Below, piece after piece: positions 1 to 8,792 of a stretch of 64,000 nucleotides of DNA (position 1 is its first letter; every line of letters starts with the position of its first letter). Below the pieces are notes generated by a model, which made no database searches, was not told the origin of the DNA, and worked only from the letters and a program-made list of their open reading frames with translations. A program made the position numbers and the translations under genes. This stretch comes from CAIYRG01 sp963747255. GTDB lineage: Bacteria > Pseudomonadota > Alphaproteobacteria > Micropepsales > Micropepsaceae. Location: assembly GCA_963747255.1 (NCBI GenBank), contig CAVVEG010000018.1:186001-250000 (forward strand), given 5' to 3'.

Positions 1-735
1 CAGATACTGGTCGACTTTGGACCGATCCGTTCCGCCGACCCTTACCCGCAGCCGTTTGACGTCCGCATTAATGGCATCGAGGATGCTCTTGTCCTCCTGC
101 CGAATCTCCAGGCGCGCTTTCGGATCCGCGCCGCCGTCGCCGAACAGACGCTCGAAGATGGCTCGTGGCCGGTTCTCCATCGGTAGCGGCGTGGTCTCGT
201 TGCGCCATGAGATCGTGTCGTAATAGGCGCAACCATAAGCGGACTCGCAGGCGCCCACGATTTCGGCGGATTCCAGACCGATTTCGAGCGAAGCGAGCTG
301 GGTATATTTGCCGAATTCCCTGGCCGCAATCTGGTCGACGGAAATTCCGGCGCGAATATCTGCACCGGATGTCATTTTTGCGTGCGTTCCCGTCAGGTAG
401 GCGGTGCAGGCGCGGGGATGATCACCGCCCACTTCGCCATCACGGCCGGCGGCTTGTTGATGATCGAGCCCCCCGATCACGACCATGCGCTCGCGGAAGG
501 CCTCCAGCGGCTTGAGAGTCGGCGTCATTTCCCAGCCGATGCCCTCCGTTTTGGGCGTCCATTCATTGTTCAAATCGAAGATCCCGTTCGGAACCTCCAT
601 GAACGCCATGCGGATCGGCCGTTTGGTTTCGACGGCAAAGGCCGGGGTCATGGCATCCAGCATCGGCAAGGCGACCGCAGCGCCAGCGCCGCGCAAGAAC
701 GTCCGACGGGGAATGGATTTTTTAACTATTAACAT
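1..735 (-). CDS. DUF1552 domain protein, exported, 3' end beyond window
   Basis: The first 245 codons of a protein that runs off the left edge with no stop. It begins with a twin-arginine type leader (IPRRTFLRGAGAAVALPML), so Tat export is likely, and continues with features of DUF1552 proteins (VPNGIFDLNNEWTP near residue 50, then GLDHQQA and DHPRACTAYLTG). DUF1552 proteins have no established function and nearly always lie next to a DUF1592-type cytochrome-like protein, as here. The start codon overlaps the end of the upstream gene by 14 bp, so translation is probably coupled. The family assignment is firm; the role is unknown. Confidence 0.88.
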   Translation of the reverse strand, partial: MLIVKKSIPRRTFLRGAGAAVALPMLDAMTPAFAVETKRPIRMAFMEVPNGIFDLNNEWTPKTEGIGWEMTPTLKPLEAFRERMVVIGGLDHQQAAGRDGEVGGDHPRACTAYLTGTHAKMTSGADIRAGISVDQIAAREFGKYTQLASLEIGLESAEIVGACESAYGCAYYDTISWRNETTPLPMENRPRAIFERLFGDGGADPKARLEIRQEDKSILDAINADVKRLRVRVGGTDRSKVDQYL

Positions 736-3118
736 CCTTAGTTCTCCTCATTTGGAACGGAGTGCTGTTGACGATGCCAAGAATGATGGATGACCAAGTT
801 TGGTTATCCGCAGAAGCGTCGCGCGTGATTTTGCGAATTACGGCGTGGTCGTACTCTTCGACGCCGCGACCGAGCGCATAAGTCAAAAGCCGCTCGGTGA
901 AGTTCTCGACGAACATGTCGCGCTTTTTCAGCAGGACCTGGCGCAAGCCCTCCGGCCCATTGAACGGGGTACCGTCGGGCAGGGTGCCGGACGAATCAAT
1001 GGGTCCCGAACCGGGTCCAAGGGAGTCGCGCCAACTGCCGATGCCGTCGAAATTGTCCAGCGCGAAGCCGAGCGGGTCCGTCATGCGGTGGCAAGCAGCG
1101 CATTGGGGACTGGCGCGGTGCAATTCCATGCGCTGGCGCATAGTCAGTTTCTGTGTGGTCTGATCGTCCTTCAACGATGGGACATTGGGCGGGGGCGGTG
1201 GGGGAGGCGTGCCCAGAAGCTGCTCCAGGACCCATTTACCGCGGATCGTTGGCGCCGTCCGGTTTGGATAGGAGGTCACCGCGAGGATACTCGCCTGTCC
1301 GAGGAGACCGAAACGCCTCGGATCTTCGAGCTTAACGCGGCGGAACTCGTTGCCGTAAATGCCCTTGATCCCATAGTGCTCGGCCATGCGCTGATTGAGG
1401 AAGGTGTAATCCGTACTCAGCAGATCGACGACACTGTGATCCTCCCGCACCTGACTTTCGACCAGGAGTTCGGTTTCCTTTGCCATAGACCGCCGCAGAT
1501 TTTCGTCGAAAGTCATGAAGGTTGACGTATCCGGCGATATTCTTTCGATATTGCGCAGGAACAGCCATTGGCCGACGAAGTTCTTGATCAGGGCCTCCGA
1601 GCGAGGATCAGCCATCATGCGCTTGACCTGCGCGCGCAGGACCGACGGGTCGTGGAGTTGTTTCTTCTCGGCAACTGCGAGCAGATCATCGTCAGGAATG
1701 CTGCTCCAGAGGAAGAACGACAACCGTGAAGCAAGCTCGACATCACTGAGCCGGTACACGGTTCCGGGAGGGGCGTTCGGTGGATCAACCTCGGCACGGA
1801 AGAGGAACTCGGGCGAGACCAGAATTTTCTGCAATGCAAGTCTTATGCCCGCCTCGAAGCCGCCGTTCTCCGCGCCCTCCCTGTAGAGTGCGAGCAGCGG
1901 CGGCATGTCGTCGGCAGTCACGGGGCGCCGATAGGCGTGGTGCGCGAGGTTGGTCAGGATTTTTTCCGCGCAGCCGATTTCATCGCTGGAGCCGGACGGA
2001 TGACAGATGAAAATCCTGTCGCGGGTAACTGTGTGACCCGGTCCTTCGACGTTGAAGGGGCCTGCAACCGTAACGCTGCCCACGCCTTCGAAGTAGGTCT
2101 TCACGTCGTCGTCGCGGACTTTGTCGATGACGCCTTCCTGAAGCACCGTATCCTTCAGGAACGATGCACCGATCTCCCGCGTGCCGGCCTTGACGGATAG
2201 ACGCACCCTGAGATTTGCATCGGGGGGCGTTCCGCCGCCAAGCACTATCTTCTTCTGGCTGGCGGGAATTGTGAACAGTTGGAGCCTTTGATCATCGAGC
2301 CTCAGATCGAGTTTGCGCTCCCGCTCCAGGCCCAAATACTCGTCGTTTCTGTTCCTTTGCAGTGTGACCGCAATCTCATATTCGGCGTCCACCGGAAAGA
2401 AATGGCGAATGACAGTGCCGCCGCGCGAACCGACCGGCGCGGTTGCGCCCAGGCGATCATCCTGAATGAGCCCATGCGGAATTGTATATGTCTGATAGGA
2501 TGCGGGCAGCGTCATATCGCCCACCGCGGTGCGGCTGATCTTGCGCGCCACAGACAAATACCGTTCCAGCAATACGGGCGACACCTGCAGCACGTCACCG
2601 ATATTATCGAACCCGTAGCCGATGTCGTCCGCCGGCAACATCTCCGAAACGTCAATCTCCAGCCCGAGCAGATCTCGCACCGCGTTGGCGTATTCTGTCC
2701 GGTTGAGGCGATGGAGTGTGGGCCTCCCGGGATTCGGCCTGACCTGCGCCAGACGGTCGCGTTCGTTTTCGATCGCCGAGACCAGCGCCTGATACGTCAC
2801 ATCTGTGGGCCGCGGCATGCCGACAGGCGGCATTTCGCGGCTGCGCAGCTTGCGCAGGATCTTTTCCCAAGTCTCGCCATTCTTGCCGAGATCGGCGAAA
2901 TCCAGTGATTCCAAGTTCAGTTTTGCACGTGCCCTGGGACCGAAATGGCAGGTATCGCAATAGACCTTTGTAGTCTGCCAAAAGGTCTGCTGATCGAATG
3001 CGGCGCGATGAGCGGCTGCGGCTGCCGAAGGGGAATTCTCAGGCAGAGATGCCGCGGGCAATACAACCGCGCCCGCCAACATGATGCCTATTGCGCCCAG
3101 TGCCCGGGTACGAATCAT
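722..3118 (-). CDS. DUF1587/1595/1592/1588/1585 multidomain c-type cytochrome-like protein
   Basis: A 798-residue exported protein. It has a signal peptide, a CxxCH haem-binding motif (CDTCH) near residue 54, then segments matching DUF1587 (LHRLNRTEYANAVRDLLGL), DUF1595 (AYRRPV, LVSPEFLFR), DUF1592 (RLSFFLWSSIPDDDLL), DUF1588 (a PPPPPPP stretch after the GKWVLEQLLGT motif) and DUF1585 (DPLGFALDNFDGIG). A second CxxCH (CAACH) sits near residue 673. This order is characteristic of planctomycete and acidobacterial cytochrome-like proteins of unknown function. I chose ATG at 3118 because GGAGGG lies just upstream; a TTG four codons earlier would include that site. It forms an operon with the DUF1552 gene. 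A periplasmic electron-transfer role is inferred. Confidence 0.9.
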   Translation of the reverse strand: MIRTRALGAIGIMLAGAVVLPAASLPENSPSAAAAAHRAAFDQQTFWQTTKVYCDTCHFGPRARAKLNLESLDFADLGKNGETWEKILRKLRSREMPPVGMPRPTDVTYQALVSAIENERDRLAQVRPNPGRPTLHRLNRTEYANAVRDLLGLEIDVSEMLPADDIGYGFDNIGDVLQVSPVLLERYLSVARKISRTAVGDMTLPASYQTYTIPHGLIQDDRLGATAPVGSRGGTVIRHFFPVDAEYEIAVTLQRNRNDEYLGLERERKLDLRLDDQRLQLFTIPASQKKIVLGGGTPPDANLRVRLSVKAGTREIGASFLKDTVLQEGVIDKVRDDDVKTYFEGVGSVTVAGPFNVEGPGHTVTRDRIFICHPSGSSDEIGCAEKILTNLAHHAYRRPVTADDMPPLLALYREGAENGGFEAGIRLALQKILVSPEFLFRAEVDPPNAPPGTVYRLSDVELASRLSFFLWSSIPDDDLLAVAEKKQLHDPSVLRAQVKRMMADPRSEALIKNFVGQWLFLRNIERISPDTSTFMTFDENLRRSMAKETELLVESQVREDHSVVDLLSTDYTFLNQRMAEHYGIKGIYGNEFRRVKLEDPRRFGLLGQASILAVTSYPNRTAPTIRGKWVLEQLLGTPPPPPPPNVPSLKDDQTTQKLTMRQRMELHRASPQCAACHRMTDPLGFALDNFDGIGSWRDSLGPGSGPIDSSGTLPDGTPFNGPEGLRQVLLKKRDMFVENFTERLLTYALGRGVEEYDHAVIRKITRDASADNQTWSSIILGIVNSTPFQMRRTKDVNS

Positions 3119-3158
3119 CGCTCCCTCCAACCTGGAACCAATACGGACTAAAAAATAA

Positions 3159-3176
3159 GGTTACACCTTTGTAACC
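3159..3176. promoter_or_regulatory. Palindromic operator candidate upstream of the DUF1592 gene
   Basis: A perfect inverted repeat, GGTTACA, four bases, TGTAACC, lies 41 to 58 bp upstream of the DUF1592 start. Its short arms and position near a probable promoter resemble operators of TetR-type repressors. No regulator gene is adjacent in this window. It is not followed by a T run, so it is not an obvious terminator. Confidence 0.4.
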
Positions 3177-3288
3177 TGTGCCACAACCGTCAGGATACAT
3201 GGCCTTGGAATATATTTCTCTGGTTCCTGTGGTCCGCCGGCCTTGGCCGGATTCTGAATGACGGGCTCGGCCGATAACCATCATGCTG

Positions 3289-3840
3289 TCAGATTGGCGT
3301 ACCTTCATGCGCGACCAGCAGGTCATGCATGTCGTTCGCATGCTCTTCCTCAACGGCCAAAACGCGTTCAAGCATGATACGCGTCGCAGGATCATTATCC
3401 CCGAAATAGCGGATCAGTTCGCGATAGTGATCAACGGCTATGCGCTCTGCGACCAGATTCTCCCGGATCATGCCCGCCAGATTGCCTGCGTCCGAATATT
3501 GGGAAGCCGACCGTGTCGCCAAACCCTCGGGATTGAAATCCGGTTTTCCGCCAAGCTGGTTGATGCGCTCGGCGACCATCATCATGTGTTCCTGTTCTTC
3601 GCGGGCATGCTGGGCAAATTCGTTCTTTACGCCCTCGCTGGAAAGTCCGGTTGCCGTGATCGCGTGCATTGTGTAGCGGAGCACACAGACTATTTCCGTC
3701 GCCAGAACCGTCTGCAGGATGTCAATTGTCCGGGTCGCATCGCCCCTGTAAGTTTAAGTCACGGCGCCCATTTCGAGATGCTGTCGCGCACGGTCGCGGA
3801 GAGTCGTGACGTCGGTCAGGAACGGTGTCGTATCATTCAT
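3289..3840 (-). pseudogene. Bacterioferritin/ferritin-like protein interrupted by an in-frame TAA
   Basis: From ATG 3840, preceded by the good ribosome site GGGAGA, the frame reads 28 residues ending HLEMGAVT, then TAA at 3754-3756, then continues without another stop for 154 codons. The downstream part is a clear ferritin-like four-helix protein: LATEIVCVLRY, EEQEHMMMVAERI, ENLVAERIAVDHY and EEEHANDMHDLL carry the expected Glu and His iron ligands. Relatives usually have Glu at the stop position, so a single GAA to TAA change explains it. A shorter product from an internal GTG at 3684 would lose part of helix A. It may be a true nonsense mutation or a sequence error. Confidence 0.8.
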
Positions 3841-3891
3841 CTGCTTTTCTCCCGGACAGCGCGCGTTTCTGTGGCATTGCGGCCGTGACGC

Positions 3892-3927
3892 AAAAGTTCT
3901 GCGCCTCCCCACAGGGAAGCGCAGAAC
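3892..3927 (-). terminator. Rho-independent terminator after the lectin-like gene
   Basis: On the minus strand GTTCTGCGC and GCGCAGAAC pair, with TTCCC/GGGAG inner pairing around one mismatch and a four-base loop, followed immediately by TTTT. It lies between the end of the lectin-like gene (4012) and the start of the ferritin-like gene (3840), and should end transcription of the lectin pair. Confidence 0.7.
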
Positions 3928-4011
3928 GCATGTAGATGATCGAATACGCCGGACCGGGCCGGACGTTTCATCGCGCCGGTGTTTTTTCAGGCAGCTGTCC
4001 GAACGACCGAT

Positions 4012-4698
4012 TCAGTTGATCGCAAAACAGTAGAACCGGCCGGCACCGCCGGTCGCGGCCAAATCCTGCTGACTGCAGCCGCGCGATGCATGTGCGGAGT
4101 CCCACGATGTTCCGCCGCCACCCATCCGGTCGGAATGGCCGAGTTGCGCCGATCCCTGGCCGCTGCTGGTCCAATTGTTGCAGGTGTGGTCCATATTACC
4201 GGTATAGGCCCGCCCGTCGAGTTGTGAACCGGTCAGCATATCGTGCTGGACATTCGGTGCGTCCATTACGCCAGGAATTTTCTTTCCGTGCTCGTCCAGC
4301 GCTGTTTCCATGAACAGATTGCTGCCAAGCCTCGCCTGCTCAAGCGTGTCCCCGTGAAGGTCGCCAACGTCCCGGGCGATTGGGACGCGCTGCTGATTAT
4401 ACCAGGGACCCGCTCCGATGCGGTCGCGTGCATTCACAGCGGGCTGGCCCGGCCGCTCCTGCGTACTGAGATAGGCATGCCAGGTCTTGTTCCCGGCTCC
4501 AACTGCCGCTGCAAGTTGCTGGCAATGCGCATCGGCGCCTGTGAGCCCACCCAGATCGCCGCCCTTGCCCATACCGACGCTGGTGACGAAAAAGCTCATG
4601 GGATGGGGCTGCGGTCCCGGCGCCTGGGCAAATGCAAAAAAAGATCCGCAGGCAAGGGAGGCGGTCGAGACCGCGGCAAGCAGAAATGTTTTTTTCAT
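4012..4698 (-). CDS. Secreted lectin-like protein, copy 1
   Basis: A 228-residue exported protein with a clear signal peptide (MKKTFLLAAVSTASLACG, cleavage near AFAQA). The mature part has GGDLGGLTGADAHCQQLA, AYLSTQ, NARDRIGAGPWYN, DHTCNNWTSSG and a C-terminal SWDSAHASRGC...RFYCFAIN. Two paired cysteine segments and the C-terminal Trp/Cys motifs fit a lectin-like or endostatin-like fold found in many exported alphaproteobacterial proteins. The ligand is unknown. It follows a longer paralogue on the same strand, 71 bp downstream of that gene's stop, and is followed by a terminator. The family call is moderate; the fold and export are well supported. Confidence 0.75.
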   Translation of the reverse strand: MKKTFLLAAVSTASLACGSFFAFAQAPGPQPHPMSFFVTSVGMGKGGDLGGLTGADAHCQQLAAAVGAGNKTWHAYLSTQERPGQPAVNARDRIGAGPWYNQQRVPIARDVGDLHGDTLEQARLGSNLFMETALDEHGKKIPGVMDAPNVQHDMLTGSQLDGRAYTGNMDHTCNNWTSSGQGSAQLGHSDRMGGGGTSWDSAHASRGCSQQDLAATGGAGRFYCFAIN

Positions 4699-4769
4699 GA
4701 CTCATGTTCCCGAACAAGAATTACCGGTTTCGGCGGAGGAATTTGTCCGCCATGCATTCGCAAGCTCGG

Positions 4770-5540
4770 TTAGTTAACGGCGAAGCAGTAGAACATGCCT
4801 TCGCCGTGGGCGCGCGCCAGATCGTCGTTGCTGCAGCCAGCAGAACCATGGGCTGAATTCCACGATCCGCTGCCACCGCCATTGCGGTCGGACATTCCGA
4901 CCTGAACGCTTGCACCCGTGTTTTCGCGCAAATTCTCGCCCGCGTTGCCGCGCGCCTCGCTTGTCCAGTTGTTGCACGTGTGGTCGCGATTGTCTGTATA
5001 CGCCATGCCGTCCGGACGCGTCCCGGTCAGAACTTCGTGGTGGTTGGAGGTGGGATGCGACATGATATAGGACCATTCACGGTCGTGTGGATCCTTTCCG
5101 TCATTCAACCCCGGCACGATTTCGTCTTTTTCAGTCAGATCGGTGACCTTTGTGATGTTGTTGCCGAAACGGGCCAGGTTCAGCGTATCCCCATGGAGAT
5201 GCGCCAGGTCCTCCGCGATCATGACGCCTTTTGCGTTGTACCAGGGCCCCGTGCCGATGCGGTCACGGGCATTCACGGCCGGTTGGCCGGGCCGGGCCTG
5301 CGTGCTGAGGTAGGCGTGCCAGGTGTGGTTTCCCGCGCCCGCCGCCGCCGCAAGTTGCTGGCAGTGCGCATCTGCGCCCGCAAGGCCGCCCAGATTTCCC
5401 CCATGCCCGATCGGGATACTGGTGATGAAAAAAGTCATCGGATGCTGCTGGGCCGGCTGTTGCGGCTGCTGCGCGAGCGCAAAGCAGCAACCGAAGGCAA
5501 AACAGGCGGTGCTTACGGCCGCAATCGTTGCATTTTTCAT
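4770..5540 (-). CDS. Secreted lectin-like protein, copy 2
   Basis: A 256-residue paralogue of the next gene, sharing GNLGGLAGADAHCQQLA, NARDRIGTGPWYN, LHGDTLNLARFG, DHTCNNWTSEA and SWNSAHGSAGC...MFYCFAVN. It has an extra stretch near residues 140-175 (PTSNHHEVLTGTRPDG region) not present in the shorter copy. The start ATG at 5540 follows GGGAGG at good spacing; an upstream in-frame start would add 17 residues ahead of a normal signal peptide. The two copies probably form one transcript from a tandem duplication. Binding partner unknown. Confidence 0.75.
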   Translation of the reverse strand: MKNATIAAVSTACFAFGCCFALAQQPQQPAQQHPMTFFITSIPIGHGGNLGGLAGADAHCQQLAAAAGAGNHTWHAYLSTQARPGQPAVNARDRIGTGPWYNAKGVMIAEDLAHLHGDTLNLARFGNNITKVTDLTEKDEIVPGLNDGKDPHDREWSYIMSHPTSNHHEVLTGTRPDGMAYTDNRDHTCNNWTSEARGNAGENLRENTGASVQVGMSDRNGGGSGSWNSAHGSAGCSNDDLARAHGEGMFYCFAVN

Positions 5541-5767
5541 CGTTCTTCCTCCCGAAATTGCAGACAGCTCGTCCAATAAAGCCTTTAGCAAGCCTGGATC
5601 GTCTGATCCAGAGCACTATTGACGCTCGCCAAAGTTGCGGTGCCGTGATCGCAACCGGTCTGGAATCCGTAGGTGATGGACTTTCTATGTGACCGGGGCA
5701 ATTCTGCGCAGACATGCGTTGCGGATTTCGCAAAGCGTCGCGGACAGGAAGCCATGGGAGATTTGAA

Positions 5768-6232
5768 ATGAATGCCAAAAGGGTGTGGGTCGTTGGCTCT
5801 GGTCTGTTGGTTTTGACCGTACTGATCCAACCTGCCGTTGGTGCGGACGACCAGTCATTGGCGCAAAAGCACAAGCCGGTTGTGATCACCCGGCTTTACA
5901 CGGGCCAGGACGGCCAGACCCATGCTGAAGAAATCGAGGCCAAATTCAGTCCGGCGGGTGGTAATGACGTCTACAAGCTGATGTCCAATTCAGGCGCCGA
6001 AATTCATCGGGCGCCCCCGGGGCGCGTGGCTGACTGGCATACCGCTCCCCGGCGTCAATATGTCGTGACAATCAGCGGCCACGGCGAAATCGAGCTAATG
6101 GGAGGAAAGAAGATCGAAGTCGGGCCTGGCAACATCGAATTGGCGGAAGACCTGACCGGCAAGGGCCACATCACACGAACAGTCGGAACCGAGGATCGGG
6201 TTACCATCCAGATACCGCTTTCTGGCCAGTAG
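5768..6232 (+). CDS. Exported cupin-domain protein
   Basis: A 154-residue protein with a signal peptide (MNAKRVWVVGSGLLVLTVLI, cleavage near VGADD). Residues 85-150 form a small beta-barrel: DWHTAPRRQYVVTISGHGEI, then GPGNIELAEDLTGKGHITR. This is the usual pattern of a cupin, with His residues that could bind a metal. The start ATG 5768 follows GGGAG. It is read away from the lectin genes, so the two may share a regulatory region between 5541 and 5767. No substrate can be named. Confidence 0.75.
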   Translation: MNAKRVWVVGSGLLVLTVLIQPAVGADDQSLAQKHKPVVITRLYTGQDGQTHAEEIEAKFSPAGGNDVYKLMSNSGAEIHRAPPGRVADWHTAPRRQYVVTISGHGEIELMGGKKIEVGPGNIELAEDLTGKGHITRTVGTEDRVTIQIPLSGQ

Positions 6233-6483
6233 GAGTGCCGGTGACGACCGAAACCAGGCGGTGCGCAAATCGTTCGGGACACGACATTGCGCAAAGCGAG
6301 CCATTGCCGGGGAATCCGGGTGATTCCGGCCGCAAGTCAGACTTTGCCGCGGCCGGCGCAAAGTCGAACACCTGATTCAGCGCATAGCAAATATTGATCG
6401 CGCACCGATCAGTCCACGGAGCGAGTGTAACTGCAAACTGGAGCGGTTGCGAAAAAAATCTTCCCGCTGCACTTTGCCTCACG

Positions 6484-7731
6484 ATGACTGAGATCGCCGC
6501 TATCCCGGGTCTTGCTGCGCGTAATGAACGGATTGAACTCCGGCGCTTGATGCTGTTCTTCGCGCTTGTCTATCTCGTGGAGGGCATTTGTCAGAGCGAT
6601 GGCCTGATCGCCCAACCGCTGAACTATTATCTGAAGCAGGTCCATGGCTGGACGGCCGTACAGGTGACCGCTTTTCTGACCGTCTTCAACCTGCCCTGGT
6701 TCTTCAAACCCCTTTACGGAATCCTCTCCGACTTCGTTCCGCTTTTCGGCTATCGCCGCAAATCATACCTGCTTGCAGCCAATGCAAGTGCGGCTGCGGC
6801 CTATCTCGCAATCATTGTGACCGGTGCACCCGATGCGTTGCTGATTCTTCTTCTGGCTGCAATCTACGGCATGGCGATTGTGAGCACTCTTTCTGGCGCC
6901 GTGCTTGTCGAGAACGGGCAACGGCTGTACGCGAGCAGCCGGTTTGTCAACCAGCAATGGCTCTGGTTCAACGTCGCCGCGATCGCCACATCCGTTTTGG
7001 GCGGCGCCCTTGTACAATGGCTCACGCCGCTCGATGCGTTGCATGCAGCCGCGCTGATGGCCGGGATCACTCCACTTGCCGTGATCGCCGCTACCGTTGT
7101 GCTGATCGAAGAAGAGAAAAGCGCAGTTTCAGTTCCGGGGTTGAAATTGAGCGTCGCCGGCCTGGTCGCAACCGTTAAAATGCGCCAACTTTGGGGGCTG
7201 GGGGGATTTTTGTTTTTCTTCTATTTCAGTCCCGGCATCGAAACGCCTCTCTACTATTTCATGACGGACCGGCTGCAATTCAGCCAGGCCTATATCGGAA
7301 TTCTGAATTCGATTGCGGCTGTGGGCGGAATTGCGGCGGGTCTGCTTTACGCCACTCACCTGCGGCGGATTGGCAGCCGGAGAATGTTGTACCTGTCGAT
7401 CGTTTCGGGCGTTCTTGCGACCCTGGGTTTTGCACTGATGGTTGATCCATTGACCGCGGCCGTGGCGGAGCTCTGTTACGGCGCCGCATCGATGTGGACG
7501 CTCGTCGCCAGTCTGGGGCTTGCCGCCGATTGCTGCCCGAAACATTCGGAAGCCTTTGGCTTCGCGTCCATGGTGGCCGTCACCAATATTTCGGGCGCGA
7601 TTGCCGACAACACCGGGTCATGGCTTTATGAACATGTGTTCGAAAATGAGATCGCGCCTTTGCTTGCGGTAGCGGCTGCTTTTACTGCCGCGAATTTTGT
7701 CGTTGTCCCGCTGCTGCGGTTGCGGACTTGA
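6484..7731 (+). CDS. MFS transporter of the BT1 / folate-biopterin type
   Basis: A 415-residue inner-membrane transporter with about 12 hydrophobic segments. The N-terminal half has the family motif NLPWFFKPLYGILSDFVPLF followed by GYRRKSYL, typical of BT1 (folate/biopterin/nucleoside-type) carriers in bacteria, algae and trypanosomatids. The C-terminal half contains the loop motif ATHLRRIGSRRMLYL. ATG at 6484 was chosen because the protein starts soon before TM1; an upstream start would add 30 residues with no family likeness. The region 6233-6483 shows no other gene. Substrate unknown; a pterin-like compound is only a guess. Confidence 0.8.
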   Translation: MTEIAAIPGLAARNERIELRRLMLFFALVYLVEGICQSDGLIAQPLNYYLKQVHGWTAVQVTAFLTVFNLPWFFKPLYGILSDFVPLFGYRRKSYLLAANASAAAAYLAIIVTGAPDALLILLLAAIYGMAIVSTLSGAVLVENGQRLYASSRFVNQQWLWFNVAAIATSVLGGALVQWLTPLDALHAAALMAGITPLAVIAATVVLIEEEKSAVSVPGLKLSVAGLVATVKMRQLWGLGGFLFFFYFSPGIETPLYYFMTDRLQFSQAYIGILNSIAAVGGIAAGLLYATHLRRIGSRRMLYLSIVSGVLATLGFALMVDPLTAAVAELCYGAASMWTLVASLGLAADCCPKHSEAFGFASMVAVTNISGAIADNTGSWLYEHVFENEIAPLLAVAAAFTAANFVVVPLLRLRT

Positions 7732-7758
7732 ACGGAATTTACACCCGGCTGGTCCGGT

Positions 7759-8595
7759 TCATCCAAGGCGCCTCAGAATAATCCGCTCGATCGCCTTTGC
7801 GAATCCCTCGTCATTATTGGATTCCGTCGCCAGGTCGGCCTGGGCTTTCACCTGATCCGAAGCGTTCCCCATCGCGATACTAAGCCCCGAACGCTGGAAC
7901 ATCGCGACGTCATTCTGCAAATCGCCGATTGTTGCGATCTCGTTGGACGCGATGTGAAACCAGGAGGAGAGGTACCGGACCACTCTGCCCTTGTTTGCTT
8001 CGACATTGGTTATGTCGAGGTAATAAGGTTGCGAACGGCTCGCGGATGCCCGCCCATCCAGCGCGGCGTGTGCTTCTTCCTGGCAGCGCGCGACCAGCGC
8101 GCAATCATCGCTGACGCCGACGACCTTGGCGACATTTTCCAAATGGCATTCAAAGTCGGATACCAATTCTGGTCCAAAACGCACGGTACGGGATTCCTGC
8201 TGCACATGGGCGGTATTGGCATTGGTTACCAGCCAATGGTCTCCGCGGTAAAGCCAGGCATCCATGCCGTTTCGCCGAATCAACTCGAGCGCCATCCGGA
8301 CGGTCGCTGCATCCAATACGAGCTGCTCGATTATCGAGAGATCCGGATTCGCAATTACTCCGCCGTTGAAAGCGGCCAGAGGCGAATTCAGGCGCAGAGG
8401 ATCGACAAACATCGACATTCCCCGCGGTGGACGACTGCTCGTGATGGCAAAATGTACGCCCGCCTGACCGAGTGTTTGGACAGCGGCTTTCGCGTCCTCA
8501 GTCAGGGCCTTGTCCGAGGTCAGAAGCGTTCCGTCGACATCCGCGATCACCAAACGGATTCTGCGCCCATCAGGCAGTGACGTTTCGTCAGCCAT
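7759..8595 (-). CDS. Cof-type HAD-superfamily phosphatase
   Basis: A 278-residue cytoplasmic HAD hydrolase. Motif I is DVDGTLLTSDK near residue 19, motif II is ITSSRPPRG near residue 52, and motif IV is IGDLQNDVAMF near residue 224. The inserted cap after motif II is of the C2 type, placing it in the Cof/SupH group that dephosphorylates sugar phosphates, FMN or related small molecules. It is transcribed toward the MFS gene and stands alone. Specific substrate cannot be told from sequence. Confidence 0.88.
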   Translation of the reverse strand: MADETSLPDGRRIRLVIADVDGTLLTSDKALTEDAKAAVQTLGQAGVHFAITSSRPPRGMSMFVDPLRLNSPLAAFNGGVIANPDLSIIEQLVLDAATVRMALELIRRNGMDAWLYRGDHWLVTNANTAHVQQESRTVRFGPELVSDFECHLENVAKVVGVSDDCALVARCQEEAHAALDGRASASRSQPYYLDITNVEANKGRVVRYLSSWFHIASNEIATIGDLQNDVAMFQRSGLSIAMGNASDQVKAQADLATESNNDEGFAKAIERIILRRLG

Positions 8596-8792
8596 GGAGG
8601 TCCGGAATGGCCGCTGCGCCGTTTACGTGAAACAACATTAATCTTCCCGTTTTCCATTGTTTGTTGCATTCAAGAACTTTTTCCGTGGATTTTGGGCAGT
8701 GATAGTAGTCACAGACTTCCCGGCCGGAAGAAATTAGAAAATCCCGCTCCCTTCTTAACGCAATAACTTCCACAAAGCTGAATTTGGAATCC

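Noticed and set aside
3754..3756. Stop-codon readthrough or selenocysteine at the ferritin-like gene
   Set aside because: Selenocysteine uses TGA rather than TAA, and no stimulating hairpin or Sec machinery is visible; a point mutation or error is simpler.
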